Source: Pseudoalteromonas tunicata
GTDB lineage: Bacteria; Pseudomonadota; Gammaproteobacteria; Enterobacterales; Alteromonadaceae
Length of the DNA: 64,000 bases
Direction: 5' to 3'
NCBI RefSeq assembly: GCF_002310815.1
Contig: NZ_CP011032.1
Coordinates: forward strand, 2,334,001-2,398,000
Position numbers and translations under genes: made by a program. Each line of letters opens with the position of its first letter. Position 1 is the first letter of the stretch. Positions 47,979-57,433 of the stretch are shown one piece after another. A model generated the notes under the pieces. The model was not told the origin of the DNA. It did no database searches and saw only the letters and a list, made by a program, of their open reading frames with translations.

Positions 47979-49331
47979 CTGAGGGATCCCCACAATTTTA
48001 TCCAAGCTACAAGCACTCACGGCAATCCTTATTTAATTGCTTGAGTGCTTCTAAAAAAGTTTTCAGTTTTATTTTATAACCAAATTTTTCGAAGTATTGC
48101 GTCCCAAAACTAAAGCTAGACAGCACGTTTCTATTCTTTATCGTATTCGCCTGAAAGCTTCTATGCACATTCAATATTTTTGCCGTTAAACCTGCTAGCC
48201 AAAGGATAAAATTAGCAATTAATGCAATCAATAATGCGACATTTAAACGGCCTTTTTCATAGCTACGACAATGACGTAAGTTCAAACCATTACTCGTGTT
48301 TTTTAAGTCTCGAAAGGACTCTTCTATCTGCATTCGCTGGCTGTAAATTTTAACCATATCTTGCGCTGAATAATTAATATTGCACAGTGAGGTAAATAAT
48401 AACCATGGCTCCGTGGCGCCTTTAGCATGTTTCAAGCTTACGCTGCAGCGAATCGTTTTTCCTCGAAGATTTTTCTTTTTTCTTTGTTTAGGCTTTGATT
48501 TAAACAAGTAAAAGTGACCACTCAATGAATTGGCTTTAGCGAGTTGTGTTTCAAATAGATAAACGGGTTTTGCTGTCGCTTTAGAATAAAGTGTTTTTAC
48601 TGGTAACCAACACGTATCATCTTCTGGCTTTTGATATTGTGTTTGATGCCTCACTCTACCTACAAAATCCCAACCAAATTTAAGCACTAACTTAAACCAA
48701 GGGTTGCGAAATCCTGCATCGGTAACAATGATCGGCTTGCAATCAGAAGGTAATATTGATTTAAGTGTTTTGATGAAATCCTTATGTACGCTTTGCTTCA
48801 TGTATTCACATTCACGAAAACTTTGCTCATAGATTGTCATTGCTCGACCTTTAACTGGCACCGCTGCCCGTAATAAATGAAACTCGCCACAGGGTGTTAA
48901 CCCAGACCAATCAATCGTCACGCATGGGCGTCTAATTTGACCAATCACGCGGTGAGTGATTTCTTGGTAATAGTGGTAGCGGGCGAACTGGACGCGAGGG
49001 TTGCCAAATAACCTATCTATTCGTTTAATATTGTGTTTAACCTTCGCATTGCTCTTTAGCTTTCTTCCCAAAGCAGCAATGGATAAGAACTTATGTTGGC
49101 AGAGTGTTGCTGCTGCTTTCATTAATGTGCAGTGGTTACGCTTATCAATAACACCTACTGTATTAGAAAATGTTTTATGTAATAATTTATTTAAGTGCAT
49201 AGTCGATTTAGTATGTAATTTCTTTGGTCGGAAAAAGCATATAAGATCAAAATTAGCTATGCACTTCACTTCAACTATTTTTTTTATATTATCTTATTGA
49301 TTTATATTATCAAATTGTGGGGATTCGTCAG
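47979..49331 (-). mobile_element. IS10-like insertion sequence (IS4 family)
   Basis: 1353 bp with terminal inverted repeats CTGAGGGATCCCCACAATTT and, on the other strand, CTGACGAATCCCCACAATTT, close to the IS10 ends (CTGATGAATCCCC). A 9-bp direct repeat, GGTCTAGTC, flanks it (47970-47978 and 49332-49340), the duplication size of IS10. Inserted in the DUF4062 cassette gene. Confidence 0.92.
48007..49200 (-). CDS. IS10-like DDE transposase
   Basis: 397 residues from the ATG at 49200. By eye it follows Tn10/IS10 transposase closely: KHNIKRIDRLFGN, VTIDWSGL (first Asp), IIVTDAGFRNPW (second Asp), and the YREK signature YSQRMQIEESFRDLKN with catalytic Glu, then FQANTIKNRNVLSS. Full length with no visible lesion, so it may be active. 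Ribosome site is not strong. Confidence 0.92.
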   Translation of the reverse strand: MHLNKLLHKTFSNTVGVIDKRNHCTLMKAAATLCQHKFLSIAALGRKLKSNAKVKHNIKRIDRLFGNPRVQFARYHYYQEITHRVIGQIRRPCVTIDWSGLTPCGEFHLLRAAVPVKGRAMTIYEQSFRECEYMKQSVHKDFIKTLKSILPSDCKPIIVTDAGFRNPWFKLVLKFGWDFVGRVRHQTQYQKPEDDTCWLPVKTLYSKATAKPVYLFETQLAKANSLSGHFYLFKSKPKQRKKKNLRGKTIRCSVSLKHAKGATEPWLLFTSLCNINYSAQDMVKIYSQRMQIEESFRDLKNTSNGLNLRHCRSYEKGRLNVALLIALIANFILWLAGLTAKILNVHRSFQANTIKNRNVLSSFSFGTQYFEKFGYKIKLKTFLEALKQLNKDCRECL

Positions 49332-49529
49332 GGTCTAGTCCCCAACTCTGGAGATGAGTGAGTCTCCCAACCAATTCCAGCCAGCATGACATTTGAAATT
49401 TCAGCGTTTACATCATTCCAATCATGAATGATTTCACGAATGAGTTCTCGTTCTTCTGCAACATCACCTGGTGAAGCGATCATCACAGGAATAACTGTGG
49501 CATGATATGCCATTATGCTCTCCTTTGCT

Positions 49530-49633
49530 CTCTAACGCCGCAAATAAACGGCTAAAAATAGTTGGCTATAATTGTGAGGCACGAACAAAGCCAACTGTTT
49601 TTTGTCCGCACTTTTTAATTTGCTTTGTTATAA
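49530..49633 (-). other. attC site of the 49640 cassette
   Basis: CTAACGCC at the left, GTTATAA (49627-49633) at the right. Inner arms AGTTGGC and GCCAACT with the long common core (TATAATTGTGAGGCACGAAC) of the main attC type here. Confidence 0.88.
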
Positions 49634-49639
49634 GTTTTA

Positions 49640-50080
49640 TTAAAAATCTGGTGGCGGGGGAGGTCCTGGCTCTTTAGCTGGCGTATTAACATTGAGTAAC
49701 TCCCTTAAGGTATACTCTCGATTTGGCCCACAGAAAGCCACACCTCTTTCTGTACTTTCTCGATAGCTTACATAAATTTTAACTTTATCAATATCACCTT
49801 CTTTTATTGATATATCGGAAGTTGAATAATCAGGATAATACCACCGAGTCATAAAGTTAATGTAAGAGCCAAAAACACCTTCGATATGAACGTAAACATT
49901 ATTGATTGCTACTGACTCAACTTCATTTGGGAAGTTTAAATTCAGCGATAACATCCCTTTGAACTCTTGAAACTCTGATACGTAAGCAAACGATTCTTTT
50001 TCTTTCGCCTCTTTTTCAGCCGTGCAAGCCAATACATAAGGAGAAAGAAAAATTAACAAAAATATAGCGAGCTTCATCAT
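49640..50080 (-). CDS. Cassette gene: secreted protein of unknown function
   Basis: 146 residues. Signal peptide with a possible lipobox (SPYVLACT, Cys at about 19), then a beta-rich domain containing WYYPDYSTSDISIKEGD and a proline-rich end (EPGPPPPPDF). Not recognised. Cassette boundaries are the attC at 49530 and the attC at 52070 beyond IS copy 2. Confidence 0.6.
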   Translation of the reverse strand: MMKLAIFLLIFLSPYVLACTAEKEAKEKESFAYVSEFQEFKGMLSLNLNFPNEVESVAINNVYVHIEGVFGSYINFMTRWYYPDYSTSDISIKEGDIDKVKIYVSYRESTERGVAFCGPNREYTLRELLNVNTPAKEPGPPPPPDF

Positions 50081-50098
50081 ACCTTCAAAACTTATAAC

Positions 50099-52069
50099 GA
50101 GCCTGTAGATTTACTCGTTTTTAATTTGTTTTTATTAATCAGCAAACCATAACTGAGTTCCTATTTTGATTCAATCGTTTAGGCTGTTTTTAGGTGAGAT
50201 TTTAAATCGGGGTTTTAGATGGGTTTTCTTGCGGTTTATGTGGGGGTTTTGAGCCCTTTTTAAGTGTAAAAAGGGTTTCCCCTGCTTAATGCATCCTGTT
50301 TTGCAGCTTTTCTAGATTATAAACAAGGCAATACAGTTGCCACTGGGCATTCACTTTCGTTTGACCACGCAAGGTCAATTTATTCATGCCTTTATTGACG
50401 GTGATATTCCGCCTTTTATTTAAAGGAAAGCAGGTTCGATACAGCCTAGTCGTTTGCCATTCCTTGAATAAAAAGGTGTCGTCGTCCCATTGGGCTGTCT
50501 ATTTTTACTTCATTTTGTCGATGTAACTGACTTTTTTGCGTGATCCATCATTTTTAAATTGCATTTTCCTGCCTGTTTTTATTGGTGGTTTTCGCATACA
50601 TTGCTGTTGCAATGGGCAGATTTTACAGTCTTTTAAGTAACCGCAGAATCGGGTGTATTGTTGATGATGGCTGTTGACATTGATACCACTTCGCCACATC
50701 TCATTGCCTGCGGGGCAGCGGCAGGTTTGGGTTACTTCATCATAGTGGAAGTCATCCGAGGTAAATAACCGTGGCTTGCCTTTACTGCGTTTTAATCGGC
50801 GCTTTTCTTGCTCTGTTTCGTAGGTTTCGCTCTCTTTAAACAGCGGATTGCGTTTTCTAAATTGGTTATCGGCTATGTAACTATCAAAGCCACTTTGCGC
50901 CATAAATTCGAGGTTCGCTTCGCTGTTAAAGCCACTGTCTGCGGTGAATTTGATGGCCTGTTCCTTTGACGTTCGGTTTGCGTTGAGTTTAGCGAGTTGT
51001 TGTTTTAATTGATTAACGGCTGGCTGCAAGGTTTGTTGCTCGCCCACCGAACCCCACGCTTGTGCTTGCAGGATAATCTGGTGTTTATCATCATTAATCG
51101 CAATGCCGTTGTAACCTTGGATGGTGCCTTTTGAGGTGGTCATTTTAGCGCTGTCTGGGTCTGTGATATTACTTTTAACCGGCTTACCTTGACTGCCTGT
51201 TTTTTCTTGATGAGTGGCGAGAAATTCAGTGATTTTAGCGGCACTTTTATCGAGCTTTTCTTTTTGCTTTAAGTCTTGTGTGACTAGTTCTTCACTTAAT
51301 CCATCTTGGGCTTGATGGCGCTCAATAATGCGTTTGCTTGCCCGTTCTAGTTTTGCTTTTTTACGGCCGAGTTCATCGAACGTACCACTCCATTATTCGT
51401 ATCGTCCTGATACTCACCTTTCAGGCCAGCTTCGCTGTTCAAATTTATTCCCGCTAAATTTGTCTTTACTTGCATTCGACTTCTTTCGTTAAAATAAAGT
51501 GCCAGCCATCAATGGCAAACATATTACGGCCTATTAAGCCTTCTTCGTCGCATATCATCAGCACTTGCGTAAATAATGGTTCAATCTGCTCGTGCATTTT
51601 AGCCACAAAACCCGCTATTGATGTGAAATGCGGCTGCACGTCACCCGCTATTTCTTGCAAAAGAGTCTCATAAATAAAATATTGTTTTCACACGCCTTAG
51701 CAATACGCCGACTGCTAATTAAACCATGCGCATATCCGAGTAAAATAATTTTGAGCATCACTGAAGGCGAATACGCCGCAGCTCCTGTTTTATCGTTGTT
51801 GTACCATGCATCAAACCCCGTTAAATCGAGTTTATTTTCAACAATATAACAAAGGGCATACTCAAAGGTGCCTGGCAATATTTGCTCAGCGAAATTGATA
51901 GGAATGAATTTATTTTGGCAGGATAAGTCAGGCTTATAGTTGGCCATAACACGTTACCGTGGGTGAATAATATCTATTAGATCACAGACACCCAGTGGGT
52001 TCAAGGTTAAAATTTGAGCAAGTAAAAAAGTGTAGAATTAGTTCCTAAAATAAGTAATTCTACAGCCTC
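50099..52069 (-). mobile_element. IS1182-like insertion sequence, copy 2 (defective), inserted in attC
   Basis: 1971 bp, same orientation and same ends as copy 1 (GAGCCTGTAGATTTACTCG; other end GAGGCTGTAGAATTACTTA). AAC flanks both sides (50096-50098, 52070-52072). It sits at the equivalent attC box position. It shares the internal foreign segment of copy 1 and has further lesions. Confidence 0.9.
50505..51947 (-). pseudogene. IS1182-like transposase, copy 2, disrupted
   Basis: Same gene as at 45131-46649. It has the same foreign segment of about 110 bases (51396-51506), an additional indel near 51650 that ends the first frame at RLFCKK, and a 1-base deletion near 50510 that truncates the C-terminal part after SYIDKMK. 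Not functional. Confidence 0.85.
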
Positions 52070-52156
52070 AACGCCTCGTTAAGCGGCGAGAAATAGTTGG
52101 CTATAATTTGTGAGGCACGAACAAAAGCCAACTGTTTTTTGTCCGTTTAAACGACT
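52070..52156 (-). other. attC site of the second TIR cassette, hit by two elements
   Basis: AACGCCTCGTTAAGC at the left abuts IS1182-like copy 2. AGTTGGC/GCCAACT arms are present. The right box is cut by the IS110-family element after CGACT; its remainder CTTGTTATAC is at 53361-53370. Joining the two parts restores a normal attC. Confidence 0.88.
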
Positions 52157-52210
52157 TGTATGGATAATAAACCCATCAAATTATTCTTTTAAACCGAGTT
52201 CGGGTAATGT

Positions 52211-52351
52211 GAGACCCAGGCTTTAGCTGCAACTAAAGCTCTCTTTTGTGGTAGTTCGATTGAGCGATGGATCCTCTGTTGAGAGACCGATAACAAGAAT
52301 GAACGCCACAAAAGACTCCAAGCATCACACTCGAATAGTCTACTGGGTCTC
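52211..52351 (+). ncRNA. Candidate bridge RNA (seekRNA) of the IS110-family element
   Basis: Nested perfect stems: GAGACCCAG (52211-52219) with CTGGGTCTC (52343-52351); CTTTAG/CTAAAG hairpin (52221-52237); CTTTTGTGG (52243-52251) with CCACAAAAG (52306-52314). The loop inside the last stem carries ATAACAAG (52290-52297), the exact complement of the attC target CTTGTTAT at 53361-53368. CGATT at 52257-52261 resembles the left target CGACT. ATAGTCT at 52335-52341 also occurs at the element's right end (53354-53360). This fits bridge RNAs described for IS110 elements. Confidence 0.75.
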
Positions 52352-52379
52352 GAACCCGCATTATGCAAGCAAGAGTTAG

Positions 52380-53336
<957 letters not shown>

Positions 53337-53385
53337 AATTAGCTATTGACGCCATAGTCTCTTGTTATACGTTTTTATTGCACCA

Positions 53386-53775
53386 CTACTTGTTTAATTC
53401 ATTAGCAATATCTGAAGGTTTCCATTTCACTTCCGTATGAGGTATTTTCCTTAATTGGTTTGGCACTCCGCCATTCGAGTTAGGAAAACTAGACACTACA
53501 ATTTTAAGTCCCTTAGACATTGCAAGAACAACTTCTCTATTGATCCAAGGGCTATTATGGTTATTATTTCCTACCACAAAAAATGCAGAATCACAGCCAG
53601 ACATAACATTTTTAATTTCATTATCTATAGCAGCGTCTCCATATGCCGAAACATCATTTTCGACAAAAATAAAATTACCTCTTACTGGACCTCCATATGA
53701 TTGTGTGAAACTTTTAATACTACGACTCATTTCTCGATCATTAAAATTGTAAGAAACGAAAATTCGATTTGCCAC
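53386..53775 (-). CDS. Cassette gene: second TIR-like (DUF1863/ThsB-like) protein
   Basis: 129 residues from a GTG at 53775 with AAAGGAG upstream. ANRIFVSYNFNDREMSRSIKSF is a TIR-like first strand/helix; CDSAFFVVGNNNHNSPWINREVVLAMSKG has the region where the catalytic Glu (in NREVV) of TIR NADases lies. It resembles the TIR-like domain of Thoeris ThsB. Alone in its cassette, directly after the TIR-SLATT cassette. NAD-derived signal production is plausible, not shown. Confidence 0.8.
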   Translation of the reverse strand: MANRIFVSYNFNDREMSRSIKSFTQSYGGPVRGNFIFVENDVSAYGDAAIDNEIKNVMSGCDSAFFVVGNNNHNSPWINREVVLAMSKGLKIVVSSFPNSNGGVPNQLRKIPHTEVKWKPSDIANELNK

Positions 53776-53800
53776 TTTATACTCCTTTATATAATTAAAA

Positions 53801-53890
53801 ATTAACACGCTTGCTAAGTGCTACAAATAGTTTACTAAAACTTGTGAAGAACGGAAAATTAGCTCTGTTTTCTGTTCGAGGAACTTATTA
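53801..53890 (-). other. Diverged attC site of the TIR-SLATT cassette
   Basis: TTAACACGC at the left and CTTATTA (53884-53890) at the right, with CAAATAGTT and AGCTCTGTTTTCTGTTC aligning by eye with the AGTTGG/CCAACTGTTTTTTGTCC core of the neighbouring attCs. Boxes deviate from GTTRRRY, so recombination here may be poor. Confidence 0.55.
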
Positions 53891-54772
53891 AACATTTTTT
53901 CTTGCAGTCCATTGTGTGTGCTCTCGTGAAAAAGCTGACTCGCTACTAACAACAAAGTTCGATAAAGCTTTATCAGAGTCGACTAATTCGGCTTCACTTT
54001 TAATTAACACAATTTCATGTGCAGCTAATGAGTATGACGAATTCAATTCATTGTGTTTTTTAGCTTGAAGCCAAGTTAAAACTGCACTTGCCCCGGTAGC
54101 GACGACTTCAATTGGTAATGATAATGCTGGGTTTGTAATGCGCCATAACAAAAGTCCGATAGCGATTGCATGCAATACTACTGAAGCAATAAACCATTGT
54201 TTTGCTCTGCGTTTATTGAATAAGGATTTTTTTGCATACCAGTTAGCTTGATCTTTCACTCTTTCATTTTTATAAATATTCAACCGTTCTTCGAAGGGTA
54301 AATTACGAATGTTCAACATCTGAATTGAAATAGTGTCTCCATTATTTTTATCTGACTGCAAATGAGCTGATAAGGATCGGTTTTGGTCAAGAATTGACTT
54401 TAAATCCAACAAGAACTCTTTTCTACTCTGTTCGTTTGGGACATCGTCATCATAAGGTTCAGCTTTCATGATCCACCGCCAAGTTCTTGTTTTAACAGAT
54501 TCAGCAACGGCTCTTCCGTTATACCAAATATCCTCTGGCTTTTGGACTTTAAGCCAAATTAATATGCATAAGGTAATCAAAAACAATGATACTGATGCTA
54601 GGGCGCCAATCAAATCAGTTGGATAGTAAAATGAAATTAGTGCAGCAGCTACCAATAAAAAAAGATAACTTTTAAGAGCAAAGTAATAACTTAATTGTGC
54701 AGTTAGAGATGCATGATCTGCGGCTTGAAATAACGCAGGAAAATTTTCGTCACCTAGCTTAAATTTAGACAC
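53888..54772 (-). CDS. Cassette gene: DUF4231/SLATT membrane protein
   Basis: 294 residues. Two hydrophobic hairpins: about residues 33-74 (YLFLLVAAALISFYY...) and 193-235 (FIASVVLHAIAIGLLLW...). The C-terminal half, RRAKQWFIASVVLH...TWLQAKKHNELNSSYSLAAHEIVLI...SREHTQW, is typical of DUF4231, part of the SLATT group of 2TM proteins thought to be membrane-disrupting effectors in conflict systems. It starts with GTG at 54772, overlapping the TIR gene stop (TAGTG), so the two are translationally coupled. Confidence 0.8.
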   Translation of the reverse strand: MSKFKLGDENFPALFQAADHASLTAQLSYYFALKSYLFLLVAAALISFYYPTDLIGALASVSLFLITLCILIWLKVQKPEDIWYNGRAVAESVKTRTWRWIMKAEPYDDDVPNEQSRKEFLLDLKSILDQNRSLSAHLQSDKNNGDTISIQMLNIRNLPFEERLNIYKNERVKDQANWYAKKSLFNKRRAKQWFIASVVLHAIAIGLLLWRITNPALSLPIEVVATGASAVLTWLQAKKHNELNSSYSLAAHEIVLIKSEAELVDSDKALSNFVVSSESAFSREHTQWTARKNV

Positions 54773-55248
54773 TATTTATACCCTAAGCTTGTGTAAATAT
54801 GCTCAAGGTAATGATAATTGTCATTATCGTTAGCCATGCTGTAGTTTTCGATAGCATAAGCAATTATCTTAGGCAAAAAAGGAACAAAAATAGCACCTAT
54901 ATCACGTATTATTGGTGGGCAGGTTTCCTTAACCATATAACGTGAACCATCCAAATTTACACCTATGATTGTACAACCTTTTTCAATAGCAACTTCAGCT
55001 TCCCAACGGACATATTTATGCCGACTTCTAGTGTCTTTCCCAATAAGCATTAAATACTTACCAGCCATATTGATACGCTCACGGCACTTTCTTTTGATAT
55101 ACACTTCACTTTGTGAGTTCAAAGCACTATTTAACTGGCAGTCGGCAAAATTAAAATCAATATTACTATTCGCTTTCCATGCTTGCATTAACCTGTAGTT
55201 ATGAATGTCTGTACTACTAAAACCTACAAATGCTCTTGCTAACCCCAT
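54772..55248 (-). CDS. Cassette gene: TIR-like (ThsB/DUF1863-like) protein coupled to SLATT
   Basis: 158 residues from the ATG at 55248 (GGGGA upstream). ARAFVGFSSTDIHNYRLMQAW, YLMLIGKDTRSRHKYVRWEAEVAIEKGCTIIGVNLDG are the TIR-like fold, with Glu in RWEAEVA the likely NADase residue. Relatives in Thoeris make an NAD-derived signal on phage infection. Here the partner is a SLATT membrane protein instead of ThsA, sharing one base of overlap. A two-gene abortive-infection module is inferred. Confidence 0.82.
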   Translation of the reverse strand: MGLARAFVGFSSTDIHNYRLMQAWKANSNIDFNFADCQLNSALNSQSEVYIKRKCRERINMAGKYLMLIGKDTRSRHKYVRWEAEVAIEKGCTIIGVNLDGSRYMVKETCPPIIRDIGAIFVPFLPKIIAYAIENYSMANDNDNYHYLEHIYTSLGYK

Positions 55249-55289
55249 TGTATTCCCCATAAGTTTAACTGATGATTAGTTGCTTAAAA

Positions 55290-55391
55290 CGTATAACGCC
55301 GCCATCAACTGCGTAGCAAGCTGGCGCGCCTTTATGCGGAACGCATAAAGCGTGACAGTTTGCGGAGTCAGATTGCATGGCCTTGTTAGGC
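55290..55391 (-). other. attC site of the 377-residue membrane protein cassette
   Basis: TATAACGCC at the left, GTTAGGC (55385-55391) at the right, with complementary inner arms including AACTGCG/CGCAGTT-type segments and TATGCGGAACGCATA. A different attC type (no AGTTGG arm). Confidence 0.82.
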
Positions 55392-55393
55392 AT

Positions 55394-56527
55394 TCAACTT
55401 TCTTTTATAACAACAAAATCAATAAATTTACCTAAAAGATCTTCTGCATGAGGGGCTGGCATGATTTCATTGTTTTCATCTTTAATAAAACCATCTACTC
55501 CCTTTAAGAGCCTGTAGATCGCAGCTCTACGATAAACAACTCTTTGATAGTCCGGGTGACTCCTATCATATCTATCGGGATACCTTCCATCATGCCTCTC
55601 GGGATGCCTTTCATGTGATCGAGCCTCTGGATTAAGGCCTTTACGAACAACTTTTTTAAGCTTTTCTTTATCAGAAAGTGTTTCTTTTGCTTCAGCAACT
55701 GGGACTAATCCATCATCAATATAAGATTCAAATAAAAACTCATGTTTATCTGTAATATCCTCTTTTATGTATAACTTATATTGCTTAATGACTTTTCTAC
55801 GTTTTCTTTTTGAGAAGAAATCCGATGCGATAGCAATTGGAGCAATCATTAAAATAATTGAAAAAATGAAACCAAAAAAGTAGATAGGTATACGTGCTAG
55901 ATGAACAAAGATATCGCCTGCAATAACTTTACTCCAGAAAGAAATTTCCTCTTCAGAGTCTATAGATTTTGTTAGCCTTATTTCCCTTACTCCAGCAATT
56001 TTCCCAAGGACATTCAGCTCAACATCGGAGCCAGCCGAATGCAAAGCTAATACTTTTATCGTATAACTTTCACCATGTTCAAGGATGATTCCAGGAAGTA
56101 ATATACTCCTTTCTGTATCAATAATAGGTAAAGCAGAGGACTTTAAGTAATCATTGGTTGAGCTGACCTGTTCAGACTTTAAAAACTTTCCATCTTTGAT
56201 TGTTAGATTCAGAGGATATTTATCATCGTAATACCCCTTTAGAATCGGGGCTCCACCATCATTCTTAATTCTCAAGAATACGACTGATAATGTCTGGTTT
56301 AAGCTTTTGATATCTACGTCACCATAAAAGACCTTTAATTCATTCATATCCTCTTTAACATCAAGAACATTAGTATCATTTAAGACTTCAACAATAAGCT
56401 CAGGATTATCTACACGAAAAAACTCCGTATATATTGTAAGACTACCTAAAATTGCTGCCAGCATGAATCCGAGAAATGACCATGCAAATCTCTTGTCTAG
56501 ATTGTTGAAAGATGAAATTACGGTCAT
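55394..56527 (-). CDS. Cassette gene: membrane protein with His/Arg-rich cytosolic tail
   Basis: 377 residues, not recognised. N-terminal TM (SFLGFMLAAILGSLTIY), an extracytoplasmic beta-rich domain (about 40-205), a second TM (about 212-238, IPIYFFGFIFSIILMIAPIAIA), then a basic cytosolic part. A short tandem tract rich in His, Arg, Asp and Tyr (RHPERHDGRYPDRYDRSHPD) lies near residues 310-330. Long for a cassette gene. Sensor or effector function cannot be decided. Confidence 0.65.
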   Translation of the reverse strand: MTVISSFNNLDKRFAWSFLGFMLAAILGSLTIYTEFFRVDNPELIVEVLNDTNVLDVKEDMNELKVFYGDVDIKSLNQTLSVVFLRIKNDGGAPILKGYYDDKYPLNLTIKDGKFLKSEQVSSTNDYLKSSALPIIDTERSILLPGIILEHGESYTIKVLALHSAGSDVELNVLGKIAGVREIRLTKSIDSEEEISFWSKVIAGDIFVHLARIPIYFFGFIFSIILMIAPIAIASDFFSKRKRRKVIKQYKLYIKEDITDKHEFLFESYIDDGLVPVAEAKETLSDKEKLKKVVRKGLNPEARSHERHPERHDGRYPDRYDRSHPDYQRVVYRRAAIYRLLKGVDGFIKDENNEIMPAPHAEDLLGKFIDFVVIKES

Positions 56528-56560
56528 CTATGAAATTCTCTCCTTTATTATTTGCCTAAC

Positions 56561-56707
56561 GAGACTGTAGAATTTCTATTTTTATAAATTTGGCCATTTT
56601 TTTGACCTCCTGTATCGCTTTCTAAGCGATTATCTCGTACTAAGCAATGCATTTGAGACCCCTTAAATCACCTAAAAACTTGACCAAATTAGTAATTCTA
56701 CAGCCTC
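56561..56707. mobile_element. 147-bp MITE related to the IS1182-like element, inserted in attC
   Basis: Ends GAGACTGTAGAATT and, on the other strand, GAGGCTGTAGAATT: 14-bp inverted repeats with one mismatch, matching the IS1182-like ends. AAC on both sides (56558-56560, 56708-56710). It occupies the same attC position as the IS copies. It has no coding capacity and only its tips match the IS, so it is a non-autonomous relative. Confidence 0.88.
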
Positions 56708-56802
56708 AACGCCTCAATCAGAGGCAAAAATCAGTTGGTTAAAATTAGCGACGCAGGAGCAAAACCAACTGTTTTTTGTCCTGCTGAATTGACTTGTTAG
56801 CC
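56708..56802 (-). other. attC site of the two-gene 56804-57405 cassette
   Basis: AACGCCTCAATCAGAGGC at the left (TAAC remnant at 56557-56560 beyond the MITE) and GTTAGCC at 56796-56802. AGTTGG/CCAACT arms; same type as at 46772. Confidence 0.85.
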
Positions 56803-56803
56803 T

Positions 56804-57049
56804 TTAATTATACGAGGTACTCATTAGAACTAAATCCTCATCTTTACTAAAAGTAAAAAACATACGCATACTTTTATATTTAAGAACATAAATCTCTTGC
56901 TCCGAATCTTGCACTTTTTTTACATCAGGGCGAGATTTGAAAGTTTTAGGCTCAAGGGTTTGTAATAATTGACTTACTTCATAAAGAGTAATTTTCGAAT
57001 TATCTTTTTTTAATTCACTGGCACATTTTTCGGAAACTAATAAATTCAT
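56804..57049 (-). CDS. Cassette gene: small RelE/ParE-like protein
   Basis: 81 residues. The helix-then-strands pattern, with EIYVLKYKSMRMFFTFSKDEDLVLMSTSYN at the end, resembles RelE/ParE/HigB-fold toxins, but the match is structural by eye. Overlaps the upstream membrane-protein gene by ATGA. No recognised antitoxin follows. Confidence 0.5.
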   Translation of the reverse strand: MNLLVSEKCASELKKDNSKITLYEVSQLLQTLEPKTFKSRPDVKKVQDSEQEIYVLKYKSMRMFFTFSKDEDLVLMSTSYN

Positions 57050-57405
57050 CTGGTTTTTACCTTTAAATCTTTTAATAAGTCAGTAACATTAATCAAATTG
57101 GCTTGCTTAGGGTCATCCTTAACCAAAGCTGCATAACCATCTAATTTAGTTTTTCTTATATGCCCGATACAATGAGCGTCGTCGGTAAACCTCAAAATGT
57201 TTTCATCATGTTTTAAAAAAATTAAATGAATGAGAATCCAAATTACACTAGTAACCAGAAGCCCCCAAAAGGAAAATGTTTTATATGTTAACGCCCAATC
57301 AATTACTCCGTCAGGAGTGATTTCAGTTGCAAATAGGCTTGATAGGACACCAATAATAATAGTCAAAACCAAAGTTATTATTAGGCGAACTCTTGGTGAG
57401 TTCAT
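57046..57405 (-). CDS. Cassette gene: 2-TM membrane protein, coupled to RelE-like gene
   Basis: 119 residues: two TM helices (about 7-27 and 45-66) and a hydrophilic C-terminal half. The stop overlaps the next start (ATGA), so both products are made together. Not recognised. If the partner is a toxin, this could be its antagonist, or the pair could be an unrelated two-gene function. Confidence 0.55.
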   Translation of the reverse strand: MNSPRVRLIITLVLTIIIGVLSSLFATEITPDGVIDWALTYKTFSFWGLLVTSVIWILIHLIFLKHDENILRFTDDAHCIGHIRKTKLDGYAALVKDDPKQANLINVTDLLKDLKVKTR

Positions 57406-57433
57406 TAGTTATCTCCAATGTTCCGATTTTAAA

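Larger units (their letters stand above)
47303..49513 (-). pseudogene. Cassette gene: DUF4062-domain protein split by an IS10-like element
   Basis: Two halves: 49332-49513 (MAYHATVIPVMIASPGDVAEERELI...) and 47303-47978. Deleting the IS and one copy of the 9-bp duplication joins HSSPELGTRP to QELINKRIQK in frame, giving about 287 residues. The N-terminal half is DUF4062, a Rossmann-like domain often found in front of STAND NTPases in conflict systems. FWTRLGTPTG and a C-terminal winged-helix-like region (KWDAALEELLSYGLVAARG...FELTNKGWEVA) complete the protein. The gene was intact before insertion. Role unknown; defence is a guess from family associations. Confidence 0.85.

Noticed and set aside
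46772..50098. Composite transposon bounded by the two IS1182-like copies
   Set aside because: Both copies have their own AAC flanks at separate attC sites and defective transposases; the interval is simply three cassettes between two independent insertions.
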